A stretch of 64,000 nt of DNA from Pantoea agglomerans (GCF_020149765.1 NZ_CP083809.1:3410001-3474000), one strand, 5' to 3'; counted from the first letter of the stretch, positions 53,264 through 63,894 are shown. Notes: a model not told the origin generated them from the letters alone. Translations and numbers: made by a program.

Positions 53264-53653
53264 ATGCCGCTACTGCAATTTGATGTGATACAGGGCCGTT
53301 CCGAAGCTGAACTGCGCACCCTGCTCGATGCGGCGCACCGCGCGGTGCTGACCGCCTTTCAGGTGCCGGCGCGTGACCGTTACCAGATTGTTCACGAAAA
53401 CAAGGCGTGTAATATGTTTTTCCAGGATACCGGCCTCGGCTTTAGCCGCAGCGATAACCTGGTGATGGTACGCGTCTACACCAGCCCGCGCAGTGCGGAA
53501 CAAAAGCAGCGCTTTATGGCAGAGCTGGCGCGCGAGCTGCGCGAAAGCAGCGGCGTGCAGGGCCACGATCTGATGATCAGCTTTATTACGAACGACAAAG
53601 GCGACTGGAGCTTCGCCGACGGCGAGGCGCAATACCTTACCGGTCGGCTTTGA
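53264..53653 (+). CDS. Tautomerase family protein
   Basis: A 129-residue protein of the 4-oxalocrotonate tautomerase/MIF superfamily, with the catalytic proline right after the initiator (MPLLQFDVIQGRSEAELRTL). A larger two-module-size member: the first beta-alpha-beta unit covers residues 1-60 and the second 64-125 (VMVRVYTSPRSAEQKQRFMA). This group is often found divergent from LysR regulators and annotated as a putative enzyme of aromatic or halogenated acid metabolism; the natural substrate is unknown. SD CAGGAG precedes the ATG. Confidence 0.88.
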   Translation: MPLLQFDVIQGRSEAELRTLLDAAHRAVLTAFQVPARDRYQIVHENKACNMFFQDTGLGFSRSDNLVMVRVYTSPRSAEQKQRFMAELARELRESSGVQGHDLMISFITNDKGDWSFADGEAQYLTGRL

Positions 53654-53852
53654 TTTACGGCTCTTTTTCACCGCAATCCGCGACGGCCACCCCGGCCGTC
53701 GCGCGCTTTTCCCTCTGAAAGATTACCCACTGCACAATTCGGGCGGCATATGTTGCAGCGCTATGACAGCCATTATAGATTGACGCAAACCTACCCTTAC
53801 TCAATGCGGGCTGCGCAGGATGCGCTAACTCACTTCAAGAGAGGATTTGACG

Positions 53853-56144
53853 TTGTCCGAATGTGTCTCAGTGGCGCTGTTTCTGGCCGCCATTGCCGTT
53901 TACTCGTGGAAAGCCGGCCGCCATAAATTGTGGTTCTCCTTTGTGCTGCTTCTGCTGGTGCTGTTTGTCCTGCTGAACGCGACACTCTTTGCCAGCAACT
54001 ACTTCACCGGCGATGGCATTAACGACGCGGTGCTCTACACCCTGACCAATAGCCTGACCGGCGCGGGCGTCAGTAAATATGTGGTGCCCGCTATCGGGCT
54101 GCTGCTGGTGCTCTTTTTGCTGATCTGCCTGCTGAGCTGGCTGCTGCGGCGCCATGAGCGGCCGCACCATCTCGGCTGGAGCCTGCTGGCGGTGGCCTGC
54201 GCCGCAGGATCGGTACAGACCACCCCGGCGTTTCGCCAGGTCGCCAGCCTGGTCGCCTCGCACACCCGGCTGGCCGACTCCGACTTCGACAGCTACTACA
54301 AAGTGCCGCAAAAGGTCATCAGCAACCCGCAGCTCAATCTGGTCTATATCTATGGCGAAAGCCTGGAGCGCACCTACTTTGACGAGCAGGTTTTCCCCGG
54401 CCTGGCGCCGGAGCTGAGTCAGGAAAAGGCGCAGAGCCTGGATTTCAGCGAGACCGTGCAGCTGCCCGGCACCGACTATACCATCGCGGGCATGGTGGCT
54501 TCGCAGTGCGGCATTCCGCTGTTCGCCCCTTTCGACGGTAACGCCTCTGCCGCGCTCTCCAGCTTCTATCCGCAAAACGTCTGCCTTGGCGATATTTTGA
54601 AAAACTCCGGCTATGAGAACTGGTTTATTCAGGGCGCGGATCTGCGCTTTGCCGGTAAAGACGTTTTTCTGACCTCGCACGGCTTCGATCCGGCCAATAT
54701 GGTGGGATCGCAGCAGCTGAAAGATAGCGTCGCCGATCCAGCCTACCGCAACAACTGGGGCTACTACGACGATACGGTGATGGATGAGGTGTTTGAGAAA
54801 TATGAGGCGCTGTCGCGTCAGCAGAAGCGCTTCGCCCTGTTCGCCCTGACCGTGGATACGCACCATCCCGACGGTTTTGTGTCGCGCAGCTGCCAGCGCA
54901 AAAGCTACAGCTACGAGGGCAAGCCTAACCAGTCCTTCAGCGCAGTGGCCTGCTCGCAGGAGCATGTGGCGCGGCTGATCGCCCGCATCAAGGCGTCGCC
55001 CTACTTTAAAAACACGGTGATCGTGGTGACCTCAGATCATCTGGCGATGAACAACACCGCCCATCCCTATTTGATCAAACAGCCGCGTCGCGATCTCTTT
55101 ATGGTGATCCGCGGCGATCGGCCGCAGGCGGAGGTGATCGACCAGCCGCGCAGCACGCTGGATAACGGCGCGACGGTGCTCGATATCCTCGGCGGCGATA
55201 AAGCGATCGGCCTCGGCCGCAGCAGCCTCGCGGGAACAACGCTGACGGGCCAGTTCGCTGATTTTAAGTCCCATATCACCCGCTGGAAGGCGGATATTAT
55301 TCAGCTGTGGAACTTCCCGAAAAAGCTCGATCGTTTCGTTATCGATACGGCGAAAAACAGCTTCAGCTTTTCCGGCGCCACCTTCCGGCTGCCGATCCTG
55401 TTCCGCGTCGCCGAAAACCACGTCGAGCCGCTGCCGGAGGGGGAATATGCCGCGCCGCTGCGCTACCAGCTGGCGGATTTTACCGCCAGCGAGAAGTTCG
55501 TCTGGGTCGATCGCTGCTTCCGTATGGCGCGGCTGTGGCAGCCTGAGCTGGCGCTCTCCACCGACTTCTGCGTGGCGATGGGACAGCTTGGCGGCCAGCC
55601 GAGCGTTGCGCGTATCGACAAAGCGCAGTGGAAAGGCCAGGCGCAGTTTCCGCAGAGCGTGCTGAGCACCGCCAACTACCAGCGCAATGAGGCGCTGCTG
55701 CGCGTTGAAGATAACGATATCCGCTACGATGCCGACCGCTTTCTGTTCGCCGTGCCGGGCGCGCCGGCCAGCGTGAAGCGCTTCAGCGGCATTTCGCGCT
55801 GGGAAAACTGGGGACGCTGGTCCAACGCCAACCTGGCACCGGCGGTCAGCATTGAATATGTCGATCCGCTGCCGGCGCGCTTTGATATGGTGATCACCGC
55901 GCGCGCCTTCGGGCCTAACGCGCACCGCCCGATTCCGGTGCGCGTCGGCGATAGCGAGCAGCTGCTGACGCTGGGCGAGGATCTCTCCACCACCACGCTG
56001 CACTTCACCAATCCGGCGGGCGAGCGTACGCTGACCATCGCGCCGCCGGAGCCGCAGCAGAGCAATCTGGGCAATATTACCGGCCAGGATCCGCGGCGGC
56101 TCGGCATCGGCATGGTGGATATCCGCATCGTGCCGCAGAGCTAG
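53853..56144 (+). CDS. opgB: Phosphoglycerol transferase I (OpgB/MdoB)
   Basis: Transfers phosphoglycerol from phosphatidylglycerol to osmoregulated periplasmic glucans. 763 residues, as in E. coli. Four N-terminal membrane segments (to about 130), then a periplasmic sulfatase/alkaline-phosphatase-fold domain: [35 protein letters not shown] with the probable nucleophilic threonine, [10 protein letters not shown], and [16 protein letters not shown]. The C-terminal region (about 480-763) matches E. coli to the end. The start is TTG at 53853 with GAGG upstream; TTG at 53847 is possible but aligns less well. Same general locus as in E. coli. Confidence 0.95.
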   Translation: MSECVSVALFLAAIAVYSWKAGRHKLWFSFVLLLLVLFVLLNATLFASNYFTGDGINDAVLYTLTNSLTGAGVSKYVVPAIGLLLVLFLLICLLSWLLRRHERPHHLGWSLLAVACAAGSVQTTPAFRQVASLVASHTRLADSDFDSYYKVPQKVISNPQLNLVYIYGESLERTYFDEQVFPGLAPELSQEKAQSLDFSETVQLPGTDYTIAGMVASQCGIPLFAPFDGNASAALSSFYPQNVCLGDILKNSGYENWFIQGADLRFAGKDVFLTSHGFDPANMVGSQQLKDSVADPAYRNNWGYYDDTVMDEVFEKYEALSRQQKRFALFALTVDTHHPDGFVSRSCQRKSYSYEGKPNQSFSAVACSQEHVARLIARIKASPYFKNTVIVVTSDHLAMNNTAHPYLIKQPRRDLFMVIRGDRPQAEVIDQPRSTLDNGATVLDILGGDKAIGLGRSSLAGTTLTGQFADFKSHITRWKADIIQLWNFPKKLDRFVIDTAKNSFSFSGATFRLPILFRVAENHVEPLPEGEYAAPLRYQLADFTASEKFVWVDRCFRMARLWQPELALSTDFCVAMGQLGGQPSVARIDKAQWKGQAQFPQSVLSTANYQRNEALLRVEDNDIRYDADRFLFAVPGAPASVKRFSGISRWENWGRWSNANLAPAVSIEYVDPLPARFDMVITARAFGPNAHRPIPVRVGDSEQLLTLGEDLSTTTLHFTNPAGERTLTIAPPEPQQSNLGNITGQDPRRLGIGMVDIRIVPQS

Positions 56145-56145
56145 C

Positions 56146-56859
56146 TCAGGGCCGCTGGCGCAGCGCCTCCAGGGTTTCGCGCTGCTGCCCGTCGGCCCCG
56201 AAGTTATCCGCCGCCAGCCAGCGCAGGAAGCCCTGCTTCACCTGCGGCCATTCGCTGTCGACGATCGAGAACCAGTGGGTATCGCGCGTGCGGCCGCGGT
56301 AGACGATCGCCTGACGAAACGCCCCCTCATACTGAAAACCGAGCCGGGCGGCGGCGCGGCGCGAGGGGGCGTTCAGGCTGTCGCACTTCCACTCGTAGCG
56401 GCGATAGCCGAGCTGTTCGAAGGCGTAGCGCATCAGCAGAAAATGCGCCTCGGTCGCCTGGCGCGTACGCTTCAGCAGCGGCGAAAAGGCGACGTGCCCC
56501 ACTTCAATTACGCCGTGCTCGGGCGCGATGCGCATCAGCGCCAGCGTGCCTGCCGCGCGTCCGCTCTCCAGATCGATCACCGCGAAGTGCAGCGGATCGC
56601 GGCTGCTTTCCATTTGCTGCGCATAGCTGAGCCACTGCGCCTCGTCGGCAAAGGGCCCGGCGAACAGATAGGTCCAGTCGCGGCCATCTTGCGCCAGCGC
56701 ATAGGCGGCGCGCAGCGCCTCGCCGTGCTGCGCCACGCTGAGCGGCTCAAGACGACAGTAGCGGCCCTCCAGCGTCTCGCGCTGCGGCAGCGGACGCGGC
56801 TGCCAGTCCGTTAACGGCAGGCCGACCGGCTGACCATATTCATTGGTGGTGTGCGGCAT
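56146..56859 (-). CDS. GNAT family N-acetyltransferase (RimJ/RimL-like)
   Basis: A 237-residue acetyltransferase. The N-terminal part RETLEGRYCRLEPLSVAQHG and the central AGTLALMRIAPEHGVIEVGH plus FSPLLKRTRQATEAHFLLMR are the Rim-type GNAT core, then YRRYEWKCDSLNAPSRRAAA and GFQYEGAFRQAIVYRGRTRD. The last two resemble the acceptor-binding region of ribosomal-protein acetyltransferases, but the substrate is not known. ATG at 56859 follows AGGAG. Divergent from the MocR regulator across 87 bp, a pairing that suggests regulation by it. Confidence 0.88.
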   Translation of the reverse strand: MPHTTNEYGQPVGLPLTDWQPRPLPQRETLEGRYCRLEPLSVAQHGEALRAAYALAQDGRDWTYLFAGPFADEAQWLSYAQQMESSRDPLHFAVIDLESGRAAGTLALMRIAPEHGVIEVGHVAFSPLLKRTRQATEAHFLLMRYAFEQLGYRRYEWKCDSLNAPSRRAAARLGFQYEGAFRQAIVYRGRTRDTHWFSIVDSEWPQVKQGFLRWLAADNFGADGQQRETLEALRQRP

Positions 56860-56946
56860 AGCATCTCCTTGTGGCAATCGCCTGAGTGGTGGTCACCTGA
56901 GCGTGCCGCTTTTCTGGTAGGCTAAAAAGCTCCACGGCTTAAAAGA

Positions 56947-58413
56947 ATGATGGATCCACGCATGCCTGACCGCTGTTCGCCCTCCCCCATCCAGCTGCTC
57001 TCGGCGCCGCTCGCGCTGCGCGGCGGTGAAACCCTGCAGCAGCAGCTCTGCCTGCGCGTGAAGCGCGCTATCCTTGCGGGTCAGCTTCCGGCGGGCACGC
57101 GCCTGCCCGCGACGCGCCAGCTGGCGCAGGATCTTCAGGTGTCGCGCAATACGGTGATAAACGCCTGGACGCAGCTGCAGGCGGAAGGCTATCTGATCAG
57201 CGATCGCCAGGGCAGCCGCGTCAGTCCGATTGCCCTGCCCGCGCCCGCCGCGGTCGACACCGGCAGCCAGGCGCCGGTGGCCGACCGCGTGGCGCTGCTG
57301 CACTCCGGCCATCGCTACAGCAGCGAAGAGATGCCGCTGCGCGCCGGCGTGCCTGCGCTGACCCATTTCCCCTTCGCCGCCTGGCGACGCGCGCTTAACC
57401 GCGTGCTGAACGACACGCCGCAGCGCCTGCTGGGCTATGGCGATCCGCTGGGCGAGATGGCGCTGCGTGAAGCGCTGGCGCAGCATCTCAGCCTGACGCG
57501 CGGCGTGCGCTGCCAGCCGCAGCAGATCGTGATCACCGAGGGGGCGCAGCAGGCGCTGTCGCTCTGCGTCACCCTGCTCAGCAACCCCGGCGATATCGGC
57601 TGGGTAGAGGATCCCGGCTATCGCGGCGCGAAATCCGCCATGCTGGCCGGCAATCTGCGCGTGCAGGCGGTGGCGGTGGATGAGCAGGGACTGGCGCCTG
57701 ACGCCCGGCTGTGGCAGAGCGCTCCGCCGCGCCTGATCTTCTGTTCGCCAACCCATCAGTACCCTACCGGGGCGGTGATGAGCGCGGCGCGACGGCTGGC
57801 GCTGCTCGCCCAGGCACAGGCGCATCAGGCGTGGATTATCGAGGATGACTACGACGGCGATTTTCGCTACGTCGGCGAGCCGATCGGCGCGATGCAGGGC
57901 ATGACGCCCGGCGCGCCGGTGATCTATGTCGGCTCGTTCAGCAAAACGCTGTTTCCGGCGCTGCGGCTGGGCTTTATGGTGCTGCCTGCGACGCTGGCGG
58001 TGCCGCTGCGCCCGGCGCTGCACGAGCTGCTGCGCGGCGGCAACCGCCTTGAACAACAGGCGCTGGCCGCCTTTATCGCCAGCGGCGACTTTATGCGTCA
58101 TCTCAGCAAGATGCGTCGGCTTTACCGTCAGCGGCAGCAGACGCTGCGGCAGGCGCTGCAGGAGACGCTGGGTGAGAGGGTCCCGCTGCTGGGCGGGGAG
58201 TGCGGCATGCATCTGGTGCTGCGGCTGGCGGATGAGATCGACGACGCGGCGCTGGCGGCGCAGCTGTGGCAGGCGGGCTACGCGCCCGCCGCGCTCTCCA
58301 GCTACTGCGGGGAGAAGGCGCCGCTGCGCGGGCTGGTGCTGGGCTACGGCAACACCAGCGGCACCCAGCTTAAAGCGGGCGTGCGGCAGATCCATCGCCT
58401 GCTGGCGCGCTGA
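56947..58413 (+). CDS. MocR/PdxR-type regulator with aminotransferase domain
   Basis: A 488-residue GntR-family regulator of the MocR subgroup. The winged-helix N-terminus (LCLRVKRAILAGQLPAGTRL, PATRQLAQDLQVSRNTVINA) is joined to a fold-type-I aminotransferase domain (about 130-488) with IVITEGAQQALSLCVTLLSN, the aspartate in IIEDDYDGDFRY and the PLP lysine in YVGSFSKTLFPALRLGFMVL. MocR proteins sense PLP or PLP-amino acid adducts. It resembles PdxR, but no pdxST genes are near; the divergent GNAT gene is the obvious target. The SD is poor, so the exact start among early ATGs is uncertain. Confidence 0.9.
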   Translation: MMDPRMPDRCSPSPIQLLSAPLALRGGETLQQQLCLRVKRAILAGQLPAGTRLPATRQLAQDLQVSRNTVINAWTQLQAEGYLISDRQGSRVSPIALPAPAAVDTGSQAPVADRVALLHSGHRYSSEEMPLRAGVPALTHFPFAAWRRALNRVLNDTPQRLLGYGDPLGEMALREALAQHLSLTRGVRCQPQQIVITEGAQQALSLCVTLLSNPGDIGWVEDPGYRGAKSAMLAGNLRVQAVAVDEQGLAPDARLWQSAPPRLIFCSPTHQYPTGAVMSAARRLALLAQAQAHQAWIIEDDYDGDFRYVGEPIGAMQGMTPGAPVIYVGSFSKTLFPALRLGFMVLPATLAVPLRPALHELLRGGNRLEQQALAAFIASGDFMRHLSKMRRLYRQRQQTLRQALQETLGERVPLLGGECGMHLVLRLADEIDDAALAAQLWQAGYAPAALSSYCGEKAPLRGLVLGYGNTSGTQLKAGVRQIHRLLAR

Positions 58414-58540
58414 GTCCAGCCCGCTGTACTGCCAGCGCGGCGCATCTCACACTCTGCGCGTCGCGCGCGCAACCACGCTCTCCTGACCTGGGTTCTTTGA
58501 AGCGGCTCACGTTTCCCGCTCGCTGATTTACCAACACTGC

Positions 58541-58567
58541 CTCCAGATAATCAGACTGGAGTCCAGC
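58541..58567 (+). promoter_or_regulatory. Inverted repeats around the rhmR ribosome-binding site
   Basis: CTCCAG (58541-58546) pairs with CTGGAG (58556-58561), which contains the SD of the IclR gene; CTGGA-G-TCCAG (58556-58566) is an alternative short pairing. This may mask the SD or be an operator half. Weak evidence. Confidence 0.35.
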
Positions 58568-59350
58568 ATGCTGGAAATAACCCCTGTACCCGCACTTACC
58601 CGCGGCATCGCCATCCTCAACTTTATCGCCCAGCATGGCCCATGCAGCGCGGCCGAGATTATCGACGGCCTGACGCTGCCAAAGAGCAGCGCCTATCTGC
58701 TGCTGGCCGAGCTAAAGAAGCAGCGCCTTATCACGGTGGATCGCCACGATCGCTACCGCCTGTGGACACGGCTGGTGGAGTTTGCCGGGCATGCGCTGGA
58801 GAAGATGGATCTCCGCGAGATCGCCCGTCCGCGCCTGACGCGGCTGATGCAGGAGAGCAACCTGCTTTGTCATCTCGGCATTATCGATGGCGGGCACGCC
58901 TGCTACATCCTGAAGCTGGAGTCTCCCGCCACCATCAGCGTGCGATCCCATGAGGGCAAAAGCCTGTCGCTGCACCGCTCCGGTATCGGTAAATGCCTGC
59001 TCGCCTGGCAGCCCGCCGAGGAGCAGGCGCAGATCATTAGCCAGCTGCGCTTTGTCGCCGTTACGCCAACCTCCATTCGCAGCGCAGAGGCGCTGCTTAC
59101 CGAACTGGCGCGCATCCGGCGCCAGGGCTGGAGCTTCGATAACGGGGAGGATTATCCCGACGTACGCTGCGTCGCCGCGCCGATCTTCGACGCCCGTCGC
59201 CAGTTAGTTGCCGCTATTTCGCTGGTCGGCACGCGGCTGCAGATCGATGACGACAACCGCGACTATCTGGCTGGCCGGGCGCTGGCCTGCGCGCGCGATA
59301 TCTCTTACGCCCTGGGCTGGCGCAGCCCGGCGGAATCTTTCGCTTCTTAA
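58568..59350 (+). CDS. rhmR: IclR-family regulator of L-rhamnonate catabolism
   Basis: A 260-residue IclR-type regulator, similar to E. coli YfaX/RhmR. Winged HTH in [20 protein letters not shown] and [20 protein letters not shown] (residues 9-48), then the GAF-like effector domain with [32 protein letters not shown] and [16 protein letters not shown]. It heads rhmR-rhmD-rhmT-rhmA; in this position and order the family controls rhamnonate degradation. SD GGAG lies eight bases before the ATG. Confidence 0.9.
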   Translation: MLEITPVPALTRGIAILNFIAQHGPCSAAEIIDGLTLPKSSAYLLLAELKKQRLITVDRHDRYRLWTRLVEFAGHALEKMDLREIARPRLTRLMQESNLLCHLGIIDGGHACYILKLESPATISVRSHEGKSLSLHRSGIGKCLLAWQPAEEQAQIISQLRFVAVTPTSIRSAEALLTELARIRRQGWSFDNGEDYPDVRCVAAPIFDARRQLVAAISLVGTRLQIDDDNRDYLAGRALACARDISYALGWRSPAESFAS

Positions 59351-59363
59351 TCAGGAGAATGCT

Positions 59364-60566
59364 ATGAGCTTGCCAAAAATCAAAACCGTCCGCGCCTGGT
59401 TTACCGGCGGCGCCACCGCAGAGAAAGCCGCGGCGGGCGCTGACTATCACGACCAGGCGGGCGGCCACTGGATCGACGATCATATCGCCACGCCAATGAG
59501 CAAATACCCGGCCTATGAGCAGTCGCGCCAGTCGTTCGGCATTAACGTGCTGGGCACGCTGGTAGTGGAAATCGAGGCTGATAATGGCCAGACCGGCTTC
59601 GCTATCTCTACCGGCGGTGAGATGGGCTGCTTTATCGTGGAAAAACATCTGAACCGCTTTATTGAGGGGCGCTGCGTTAGCGATATCAGGCTGATTCACG
59701 ATCAGATGATGAACGCGACGATGTTCTACGCCGGCTCCGGCGGCATAGTGATGAATACCCTTTCCTGCGTCGACCTGGCGCTGTGGGATCTCTTCGGCAA
59801 GGTGACGCAACTGCCGGTCTATCAGCTGCTGGGCGGCGCAGTGCGCGACGAGCTGCAGTTCTACGCCACCGGCGCGCGGCCCGATCTGGCGCAGGAGATG
59901 GGCTTTATCGGCGGCAAGCTGGCGGTGCAGTGGGGGCCGCACGACGGCGACGCGGGCATCCGCAAAGAGGTGGCGCGTATCGCCCACTATCGCGAAGCCT
60001 GCGGTCCCGACTTCTGGCTGATGCTCGACTGCTGGATGAGTCAGGACGTTAACTTTGCCACCAGACTGGCGCACGCCTGCGCCCCCTACAACCTTAAGTG
60101 GCTGGAAGAGTGTTTGCCGCCGCAGCAGTACGAAGGCTACAGGCAGCTGAAACGCCAGGCGCCGCCGGGCATGCTGATCGCCAGCGGGGAACATCACGGC
60201 ACGCTCAGCTCGTTCCGCACCCTGGCGGATACCGGCATCGATATCCTGCAGCCCGACGTCGGCTGGTGCGGCGGGCTGACCACGCTGGTCGAGATCGCCG
60301 CGCTGGCGAAATCGCGCGGCCAGCTGGTGGTGCCGCACGGCTCGTCGGTCTACTCGCACCACGCGGTCATCACTTTTACCAATAGTCCGTTCAGCGAGTT
60401 TCTGATGACCAGCCCGGACTGCAGCACGCTGCGCCCGCAGTTCGATCCGCTGCTGATCGACGAGCCGGTGCCGACGCGCGGCCGCCTGCACAAGTCGGTG
60501 CTCGACAAACCCGGTTTCGGCGTCGAACTCAATCGCGACGGCCTGAAACGCCCCTATACCCACTAA
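59364..60566 (+). CDS. rhmD: L-rhamnonate dehydratase
   Basis: Enolase-superfamily enzyme that dehydrates L-rhamnonate to 2-keto-3-deoxy-L-rhamnonate. 400 residues from ATG 59364 (AGGAG upstream); the open frame extends back into rhmR and is not used. The capping domain has [20 protein letters not shown] and [20 protein letters not shown]. Barrel metal ligands are expected in [24 protein letters not shown] and ASGEHHGTL, with the catalytic histidine in [15 protein letters not shown]. Near-complete identity blocks with E. coli YfaW. 13 bp behind rhmR. Confidence 0.95.
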   Translation: MSLPKIKTVRAWFTGGATAEKAAAGADYHDQAGGHWIDDHIATPMSKYPAYEQSRQSFGINVLGTLVVEIEADNGQTGFAISTGGEMGCFIVEKHLNRFIEGRCVSDIRLIHDQMMNATMFYAGSGGIVMNTLSCVDLALWDLFGKVTQLPVYQLLGGAVRDELQFYATGARPDLAQEMGFIGGKLAVQWGPHDGDAGIRKEVARIAHYREACGPDFWLMLDCWMSQDVNFATRLAHACAPYNLKWLEECLPPQQYEGYRQLKRQAPPGMLIASGEHHGTLSSFRTLADTGIDILQPDVGWCGGLTTLVEIAALAKSRGQLVVPHGSSVYSHHAVITFTNSPFSEFLMTSPDCSTLRPQFDPLLIDEPVPTRGRLHKSVLDKPGFGVELNRDGLKRPYTH

Positions 60567-60608
60567 TAATGCAGGCCGCGCGCTGCCCCTGTCGGGAGGA
60601 TCGATAAG

Positions 60609-61895
60609 ATGAACAGTCTTGTACAGCAGGCGGTGCGCAAAAACCGCGCCCGCCTGATCCCCTTTATGCTGATGCTCTACGTGCTGGCGTTTCTCGACCG
60701 CGCCAATATTGGCTTCGCAAAACAGGCCTACCAGCTGGATACCGGCCTGAGCAACGAGGCGTACGCGCTGGGGGCGGGCATCTTCTTTGTGGTCTATGCC
60801 CTGTTCGGCGTGCCCGCCAATCTGCTGATGCGCCGCTTCGGCGCACGCAGCTGGATCGGCGGCACAACGCTGCTGTGGGGGTTGCTCTCCGCGGCGATGG
60901 CCTTTGCCGATAGCGAGGCGAAATTCTTGCTGGTGCGCACGCTGCTCGGCGCGGCGGAGGCGGGCTTTTTCCCCGGCATGATCTACCTCACCTCCCAGTG
61001 GTTTCCGCAGCAGCAGCGCGCCAGCGTGATGGGGCTGTTCTATATGGGCGCGCCGCTGGCGCTGACCTTTGGCTCGCCGCTTTCTGGCGCCCTGCTGGAG
61101 ATGCACGGCTTTCTCGGCCATCCGGGCTGGTTCTGGATGTTTATGATTGAGGGGCTGATGGCGGTGGCCGCCGGGCTGTTTACCTTTGCCTGGCTCGATA
61201 ACAGCCCGGCGCAGGCGCGTTTTCTCAGCGGCGAGGAGAAAGCGGCGCTTCAGCAGCAGCTGGCGAGCGAGGAGCAGCAAAAGCCCACCTCGCGGCTGCG
61301 CGACGCCCTGCGCCAGGGACGCGTCTGGCATCTGGCATTGATCTACATGACCATCCAGATTGCGGTCTATGGCCTGATCTTCTTTTTACCCTCGCAGGTC
61401 GCTGCGCTGCTGGGCACCAAAGTCGGCTTTGTCGCGTCGCTGGTGGCCGCTATTCCCTGGATCGCCGCGCTGTTTGGCACCTGGCTGATCCCCCGCTATG
61501 CCGATCGCCGCGGTGAACGTCGCCCGATCGCCGCGGTAACGCTGCTGGCCGCCGCCGCGGGTATCGGCATCTCGGGCCTGGTGTCGCCGGTGCTGGCGAT
61601 CGTGGCGCTGAGCGTGGCGGCCATCGGCTTTATCGCCGTGCAGCCGGTGTTCTGGACTATGCCGACGCAGCTGCTTTCCGGCAGCGCACTGGCGGCCGGT
61701 ATCGGTTTCGTCAATCTGTTCGGCGCGGTGGGCGGCTTTCTGGCGCCGCTGATCCGCGTCAACGCCGAATCGCTGTTTAACAGCGGTAGCGCCGGGCTGC
61801 TGGTGCTTGCCGCTATCGCCGCCACAGGCGCGCTGATGATTTTCGGCCTGACCCCTGACTCTCGCACTGCGCTGGCATCGCCAGCTAAACATTAA
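60609..61895 (+). CDS. rhmT: Putative L-rhamnonate transporter, MFS anion:cation symporter type
   Basis: A 428-residue MFS permease with 12 membrane segments, of the ACS group that carries sugar acids. The N-terminal block [20 protein letters not shown] (about 17-36) is diagnostic, then [34 protein letters not shown] and [20 protein letters not shown]. Located between rhmD (42 bp) and rhmA (13 bp) behind GGGAGGA, the same order as yfaV in E. coli, which supports rhamnonate as the substrate. Confidence 0.92.
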   Translation: MNSLVQQAVRKNRARLIPFMLMLYVLAFLDRANIGFAKQAYQLDTGLSNEAYALGAGIFFVVYALFGVPANLLMRRFGARSWIGGTTLLWGLLSAAMAFADSEAKFLLVRTLLGAAEAGFFPGMIYLTSQWFPQQQRASVMGLFYMGAPLALTFGSPLSGALLEMHGFLGHPGWFWMFMIEGLMAVAAGLFTFAWLDNSPAQARFLSGEEKAALQQQLASEEQQKPTSRLRDALRQGRVWHLALIYMTIQIAVYGLIFFLPSQVAALLGTKVGFVASLVAAIPWIAALFGTWLIPRYADRRGERRPIAAVTLLAAAAGIGISGLVSPVLAIVALSVAAIGFIAVQPVFWTMPTQLLSGSALAAGIGFVNLFGAVGGFLAPLIRVNAESLFNSGSAGLLVLAAIAATGALMIFGLTPDSRTALASPAKH

Positions 61896-61908
61896 CTCTG
61901 GAGGCACC

Positions 61909-62709
61909 ATGCAGGATCCCTTACCTAACCCGTTTAAAGCCGGTCTGGCACGCGGCGAAACCCAGCTCGGCCTCTGGCTAAGCAGCACCTCCTCCTATCT
62001 GGCTGAGATCGCCGCCACCAGCGGCTATGACTGGCTGCTGATCGACGGCGAGCATGCGCCAAATACGGTGCAGGATCTCTATCACCAGCTACAGGCGATT
62101 GCGCCCTACCGCAGCCAGCCGGTCATCCGGCCGGTAGAATTTCAGCAGGCGTTAATTAAACAGGTTCTTGATATCGGCGCACGTACGCTGCTGGTGCCGA
62201 TGATCGATAGCGCTGAGCAGGCGCGGGCGCTGGTGGCGGCGACGCGCTATCCGCCCGTCGGCACGCGCGGCGTCGGGGCTGCCGTGGCGCGGGCGGCGCG
62301 CTGGGGACGAGTAGAAAACTATATGGCGCGCGCCGATGAGGAGCTTTGCCTGCTGATCCAGGCGGAGAGCAAAACCGCAATTGATAATCTCGATGCGCTG
62401 CTGGAGGTGGAAGGCGTCGACGGTATCTTTATCGGCCCGGCGGATCTCTCCGCCTCGCTGGGCTATCCCGACAACGCCGCCCATCCCGAGGTACAGCAGG
62501 TGATTGAGCAAAGCATTCGCCGCATCCGCAAGGCGGGCAAAGCCGCCGGTTTCCTGGCGGTCGATCAGGATATGGCGCAGCGGGCGATAAGCTGGGGCGC
62601 GAACTTTATCGCCATCGGCGTTGACACCATGCTCTATACCGACGCGCTGGACCAGCGGCTGGCGCTGTTTCGCCAGCAGGCCACAGGCGCGCCGCGCGCC
62701 AGCTACTGA
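61909..62709 (+). CDS. rhmA: 2-keto-3-deoxy-L-rhamnonate aldolase
   Basis: HpcH/HpaI class II aldolase that splits 2-keto-3-deoxy-L-rhamnonate into pyruvate and L-lactaldehyde. 266 residues (267 in E. coli YfaU). The active-site block [20 protein letters not shown] (about 40-59) contains the catalytic histidine, [10 protein letters not shown] the conserved arginine, and [20 protein letters not shown] and [16 protein letters not shown] the metal-binding glutamate and aspartate. [20 protein letters not shown] is conserved. Last operon gene; its stop overlaps the convergent LacI gene by seven bases. Confidence 0.95.
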   Translation: MQDPLPNPFKAGLARGETQLGLWLSSTSSYLAEIAATSGYDWLLIDGEHAPNTVQDLYHQLQAIAPYRSQPVIRPVEFQQALIKQVLDIGARTLLVPMIDSAEQARALVAATRYPPVGTRGVGAAVARAARWGRVENYMARADEELCLLIQAESKTAIDNLDALLEVEGVDGIFIGPADLSASLGYPDNAAHPEVQQVIEQSIRRIRKAGKAAGFLAVDQDMAQRAISWGANFIAIGVDTMLYTDALDQRLALFRQQATGAPRASY

Positions 62710-63773
62710 GCGGGCGCGGCGATAGACTGCCGCAGGATAAGCTCGGCGCCGAAAGCGGGCAGCGGGCCGATGCGCTCGCCGCGAATGTCGGCGATCAGGC
62801 GGCGCGCCGCCTCGCGGCCCATCTCATAAACCGGCTGCGCCACCACCGTCAGCGGCGGCGCAACAATTTCGCTCCAGGGAAAGTTGTCATACATGATGAA
62901 AGAGAGATCCTGCGGAATGCGCAGCCCGCGCTGCGCCACGGCGCGCAGCAGCGACATGGCGACCAGGCTGTCCGACGCGATCAGCGCGGTCGGCGGCGCG
63001 CTGCGCTGCCACAGCGATTCGACGATACGCGCGATCTGCGCATCGCTGCCGGCGTTGGCCTGGATCAGCGAGGTATCGCAGGTCCGACCGGCCGCGGCAA
63101 AAGCCTCCATCATGCCGCCCACACGCTGCGCCACCGGCGTCAGGCCAAAGTCCGAGGCGTCGCGGTAGGCATCCTCCAGCTCCATGCTGGTGATATAGGC
63201 GATGCGCTCATGTCCGGCCGCCAGCAGCCGCTGCGTCGCCTCGCGCGCCACGGCGGTGAAATCGCAGCAGATCGCCTCTACGTTAAGATCGATAACCGCA
63301 CGATCGAACAGCCTGAGCGCGCGTCCCTCCTCCAGCACCTGCAGCAGATGATCATTTTTGTCGCGCGCCGAGTGGCTGGGCGCGACGATGATGCCGTCGA
63401 CCCGCTTCTCCAGCATCACGCGTACCGCATCCTGCTCCGCCTGCAGCTTTTCATCGCTGTTGCCCAGCAGCAGGTGAAAGCCCGCCTGGCGCGCCACGTC
63501 GGCCATGCCGCGCAGCGCCAGCCCGAAGTGCGGGTTCTCGATATCGCCGACGATCACGCCGATGGTGTTGGATCGGCCGGTATTCATGGTGCGCGCCACC
63601 TCGTTGGGCCGATAGCCCAGCGCTGCCGCGGCCTGGTTGACTCGGGTCTGGACCTCTTCGCTGACGGCGCCGTAGCCGCCGAGCGCCCTTGCCGCCTGCG
63701 CTTTCGATACGCTGGCCGCCCGGGCGACGTCGGCGACGGTGGGCGCTTTAATGCGTGCTTTCTGATTGGTCAT
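62703..63773 (-). CDS. LacI/GalR-family regulator
   Basis: A 356-residue repressor. HTH in [20 protein letters not shown] (about 11-30), hinge [20 protein letters not shown], then the sugar-binding core ([20 protein letters not shown] to the end, with [20 protein letters not shown]). The alanine-rich recognition helix ([12 protein letters not shown]) differs from most relatives. It faces away from two identical perfect operators at 63851-63908, so it probably represses itself and a divergent operon beyond the right edge. It is convergent to, and probably not part of, the rhm operon, which has its own IclR regulator. SD is weak. Confidence 0.92.
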   Translation of the reverse strand: MTNQKARIKAPTVADVARAASVSKAQAARALGGYGAVSEEVQTRVNQAAAALGYRPNEVARTMNTGRSNTIGVIVGDIENPHFGLALRGMADVARQAGFHLLLGNSDEKLQAEQDAVRVMLEKRVDGIIVAPSHSARDKNDHLLQVLEEGRALRLFDRAVIDLNVEAICCDFTAVAREATQRLLAAGHERIAYITSMELEDAYRDASDFGLTPVAQRVGGMMEAFAAAGRTCDTSLIQANAGSDAQIARIVESLWQRSAPPTALIASDSLVAMSLLRAVAQRGLRIPQDLSFIMYDNFPWSEIVAPPLTVVAQPVYEMGREAARRLIADIRGERIGPLPAFGAELILRQSIAAPAQ

Positions 63774-63850
63774 AATTAATTCGAATCACAGGTTGATGAC
63801 AGGAAGATTGACGGCGAAAAAATGCTGTGCTTAAACTCATTCTAACGCCT

Positions 63851-63864
63851 TGAGACCGGTCTCA
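63851..63864. promoter_or_regulatory. LacI-family operator 1
   Basis: TGAGACCGGTCTCA, a perfect 14-bp palindrome with the central CG typical of LacI/GalR operators, 78 bp upstream of the LacI start. Identical to operator 2. Confidence 0.88.
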
Positions 63865-63894
63865 CAACAACTGTCCTCTTGTCGTAATTTGCGT

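Noticed and set aside
56893-58395. 500-codon minus-strand open frame opposite the MocR regulator
   Set aside because: Mirrors the regulator gene, has no recognisable domain and is low-complexity.
59214-61331. 705-codon minus-strand open frame opposite rhmD and rhmT
   Set aside because: Very long, but low-complexity (Arg, Gln, Ala, His) and spanning two well-supported genes on the other strand; shadow of their codon bias.
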